NCBI GenBank assembly: GCA_023427545.1
Contig: JAEZBF010000220.1
Coordinates: 1 to 8,011, forward strand
From: Pseudomonadota bacterium
GTDB taxonomy: Bacteria; Pseudomonadota; Alphaproteobacteria; Rhizobiales; Devosiaceae
Length of the DNA: 8,011 nt
Reading direction: 5' to 3'
The notes below the pieces were generated by a model. The model saw only the letters and a list, made by a program, of their open reading frames with translations. It had not been told where the DNA came from and searched no databases. Position 1 is the first letter of the stretch; each line of letters opens with the position of its first letter. Below are positions 6,548-8,011 of the stretch, piece after piece. Position numbers and translations under genes: made by a program.

Positions 6548-7380
6548 CAGTGGGACATGAAAACCGGCATGATCGGCCGATGGAGAATCGACCGGGTCGC
6601 TCCACCGAGCAGGAACTCGAGCAGGCGGTTGTGACCGTAAGCGCCCGTCACGAGCAGCCCTGCCTTGTGCTCCAGTGCTGCTTCCTGAAGCACTTCGCCG
6701 ATCAGACGGTCTCCGAGGGGAACATCTATGACCGATGCCGGAATGCTGTGATAGTCGAGCAGCGCCTTCACCCCAGCAACACTGGCGTCATCGATCGGCT
6801 TGTCCTCGGTTGACGTCAGCAGGATGGCCTCGCTGGCGAGGCGCAAGAGCGGGACGGCGTCGCGCAGGGCACGTGCGGCGGCCCGGCTCCCATCCCAGGC
6901 GATCGCGACTGAACGCAGGTGACCCCCGCCTCCGGAGGGCGGGCAGACGAGCAATGGTCCGCCCGAACCGAACAGCACCGCCTGCGCCAGGCTGGCATGC
7001 CCGGGACACCCAGGGTCCATCACAAGGAGGGCTGCATCGTGCTGCCGCGAAGCTCGCATGGCGACGTCCTCGAAGAAGCCCGGGTGGCACCGTGCGGTCT
7101 CGGAGATAAGGGGCAGCGAGAGCCTCTCTGCGACGCTCCTCGTCACCTGCTGGAGACGCTTCCCGGCCTCGCGGCTCCGCTGTTCGGCCCCCGCTGCGAG
7201 GGCAGGGAGGTCGATCAGCGTCTCGGCGAAAGGGCTGTCGATCGGCGGAATGTCCGCCTCCTGCACAATAACCGAAATCTGGCCGGTGACCGAAGCGACC
7301 ATCTCGATGGCGCGCGTGAGCCCCTCTTCGGGCGTGGCGTCGGGATAGGTGGCGATCGGCACCAGGAAATCGAGGTTCAT
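6547..7380 (-). CDS. Tandem-domain universal stress protein (UspA family)
   Basis: A 277-residue cytoplasmic protein with two Usp domains: an N-terminal, divergent one (about 1-148, LVPIATYPDATPEEG at the first strand) and a C-terminal one (about 155-277). The second begins with SVAIAWDGSRAAARAL (157-172). It keeps the nucleotide-binding loop GAYGHNRLLEFLLGG (246-260) in the G-2x-G-9x-G spacing, but with Gly in place of the usual Ser/Thr just after it, followed by ATR. ATP binding by the second domain is likely; the first lacks a clear loop and may be structural. Tandem Usp proteins of this type are common in proteobacterial stress and low-oxygen clusters. The ATG at 7380 has a good AAGAGGAG (7387-7394) 6 nt upstream. 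It follows the upstream membrane-protein gene by 26 bp, so the two are probably co-transcribed. Confidence 0.93.
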   Translation of the reverse strand: MNLDFLVPIATYPDATPEEGLTRAIEMVASVTGQISVIVQEADIPPIDSPFAETLIDLPALAAGAEQRSREAGKRLQQVTRSVAERLSLPLISETARCHPGFFEDVAMRASRQHDAALLVMDPGCPGHASLAQAVLFGSGGPLLVCPPSGGGGHLRSVAIAWDGSRAAARALRDAVPLLRLASEAILLTSTEDKPIDDASVAGVKALLDYHSIPASVIDVPLGDRLIGEVLQEAALEHKAGLLVTGAYGHNRLLEFLLGGATRSILHRPIMPVFMSH

Positions 7381-7406
7381 CGCGCGCTCCTCTTCCGCTC
7401 GAGGGA

Positions 7407-8011
7407 CTAGACCGCGCCCGGAAGGCCGGTCGCCTGAGCCGGGTCGCGCATCGTGGGCTCGAGCCGGGCGGCATCCTTCCGGCTCCAGCGGACCATCAGC
7501 ACCATCGCCATCACCCCGAAGCCGAAGGCAACGAAGGCAAGTGTGACCAACCAGCCGAGGACCGGGATCATGCCGATCAGAGCGGCCGCGATCAGCGCCA
7601 CAGCGAGCACGCCGAGCCGATGAGCGTTACTGGTCACGGGGACGAAAGCCTTCGCTAGCTGGACGCCGGCGAAGTAGACACCGCCGAGATAAGCGAGGCT
7701 GCATGCCGCAAAGACGAACACCAGGACGAAGGGAAGCAGGAAGATGCCGATCAAGGTCAGAGCAAAGACCGGCACCAGCCCGACAACGGAGGCGAAAGCC
7801 AGAATGCCGAGCCCCAGATTCCGGAACGGCCGCTTCTCGGCGACGATCTGCATGGCGGCGAGGCCGCGCGGCAGCAATGCGATGAAGGCGGCGCCGATCA
7901 CCAGCAGCACGGCCCACCAGACGGCGATCGTCCAGAACGCCGGCCAGAAGCCCTTGACCACCGTCTCGGCCGTCTTGCCGGCGCCCGACATGTAGTCGGG
8001 CGAGGGCACGG
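7407..8011 (-). CDS. Multi-pass membrane protein, 5' end at or beyond window edge
   Basis: At least 200 residues, with a short polar N-terminal part and hydrophobic spans at about 26-46, 64-82, 83-116 (one or two passes), 131-150 and 152-173, then a charged tail (WSRKDAARLEPTMRDP) in the cytoplasm or periplasm. The first visible possible start is GTG at 8009, two bases from the edge, with no room to see an SD. The ATG at 7991 has none. I therefore think the gene continues upstream; in similar alphaproteobacterial proteins such a membrane region follows an N-terminal domain, sometimes beta-helical (bactofilin-like), but that part is not in the window. No enzyme motif is visible and the function is unknown. 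It stops 26 bp before usp, which suggests the same transcript. Confidence 0.8.
   Translation of the reverse strand, partial: VPSPDYMSGAGKTAETVVKGFWPAFWTIAVWWAVLLVIGAAFIALLPRGLAAMQIVAEKRPFRNLGLGILAFASVVGLVPVFALTLIGIFLLPFVLVFVFAACSLAYLGGVYFAGVQLAKAFVPVTSNAHRLGVLAVALIAAALIGMIPVLGWLVTLAFVAFGFGVMAMVLMVRWSRKDAARLEPTMRDPAQATGLPGAV

Noticed and set aside
6788..7474. 228-codon - strand frame overlapping usp in another frame
   Set aside because: Arg/Pro-rich translation without domain features; the Usp frame has an SD and conserved motifs.
1..8011. CRISPR array, tRNA, insertion sequence or prophage remains
   Set aside because: No regularly spaced repeats, cloverleaf, transposase motifs or terminal repeats were seen in any gap, and gaps are at most 98 bp.

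Overview
The window is GC-rich, about two-thirds G+C by eye, and densely coding, with short intergenic gaps. The protein styles suggest a proteobacterium, most likely an alphaproteobacterium, but this is inference: there is no rRNA or other marker to fix the taxon. I see no mobile elements, tRNAs, rRNAs or CRISPR arrays.

Layout. The left half is read on the + strand. It holds the C-terminal part of a phosphoenolpyruvate synthase (cut by the window start, stop at 1400), an 84-residue winged-helix-like protein that overlaps the ppsA stop by ATGA (1397-1651), and a 902-residue P2-type cation-pumping ATPase (1666-4374). These three are packed tightly enough to be one transcript. The right half is read on the - strand and converges on the ATPase with only 17 bp between the stop codons. 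In transcription order it holds a multi-pass membrane protein running off the right edge (8011-7407), a tandem universal stress protein (7380-6547), a small eRF1-fold-like 'translational machinery' protein (6448-6062), a DUF998 membrane protein overlapping it by 8 bp (6069-5413), and a probably exported alpha/beta hydrolase (5357-4392).

How the genes fit together. A universal stress protein, a P2-type cation ATPase, PEP synthase and an eRF1-like protein resemble the stress/low-oxygen survival clusters of other bacteria; the Mycobacterium DosR regulon also pairs Usp proteins with the P2-type ATPase CtpF. A reasonable reading is gluconeogenic carbon rerouting (pyruvate to PEP), ion homeostasis, stress sensing and possibly ribosome/translation protection under energy limitation. 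No regulator of that kind is in the window. The only candidate control signals are two abutting hairpins and a weak FNR/FixK-like half-matching site just downstream of the usp gene.

The most notable observations are the non-canonical ion-site residues in the ATPase, the unexplained winged-helix protein translationally coupled to ppsA, and the tandem hairpins between usp and the eRF1-like gene. I see no clear evidence of a wholly new defence or mobile system here.
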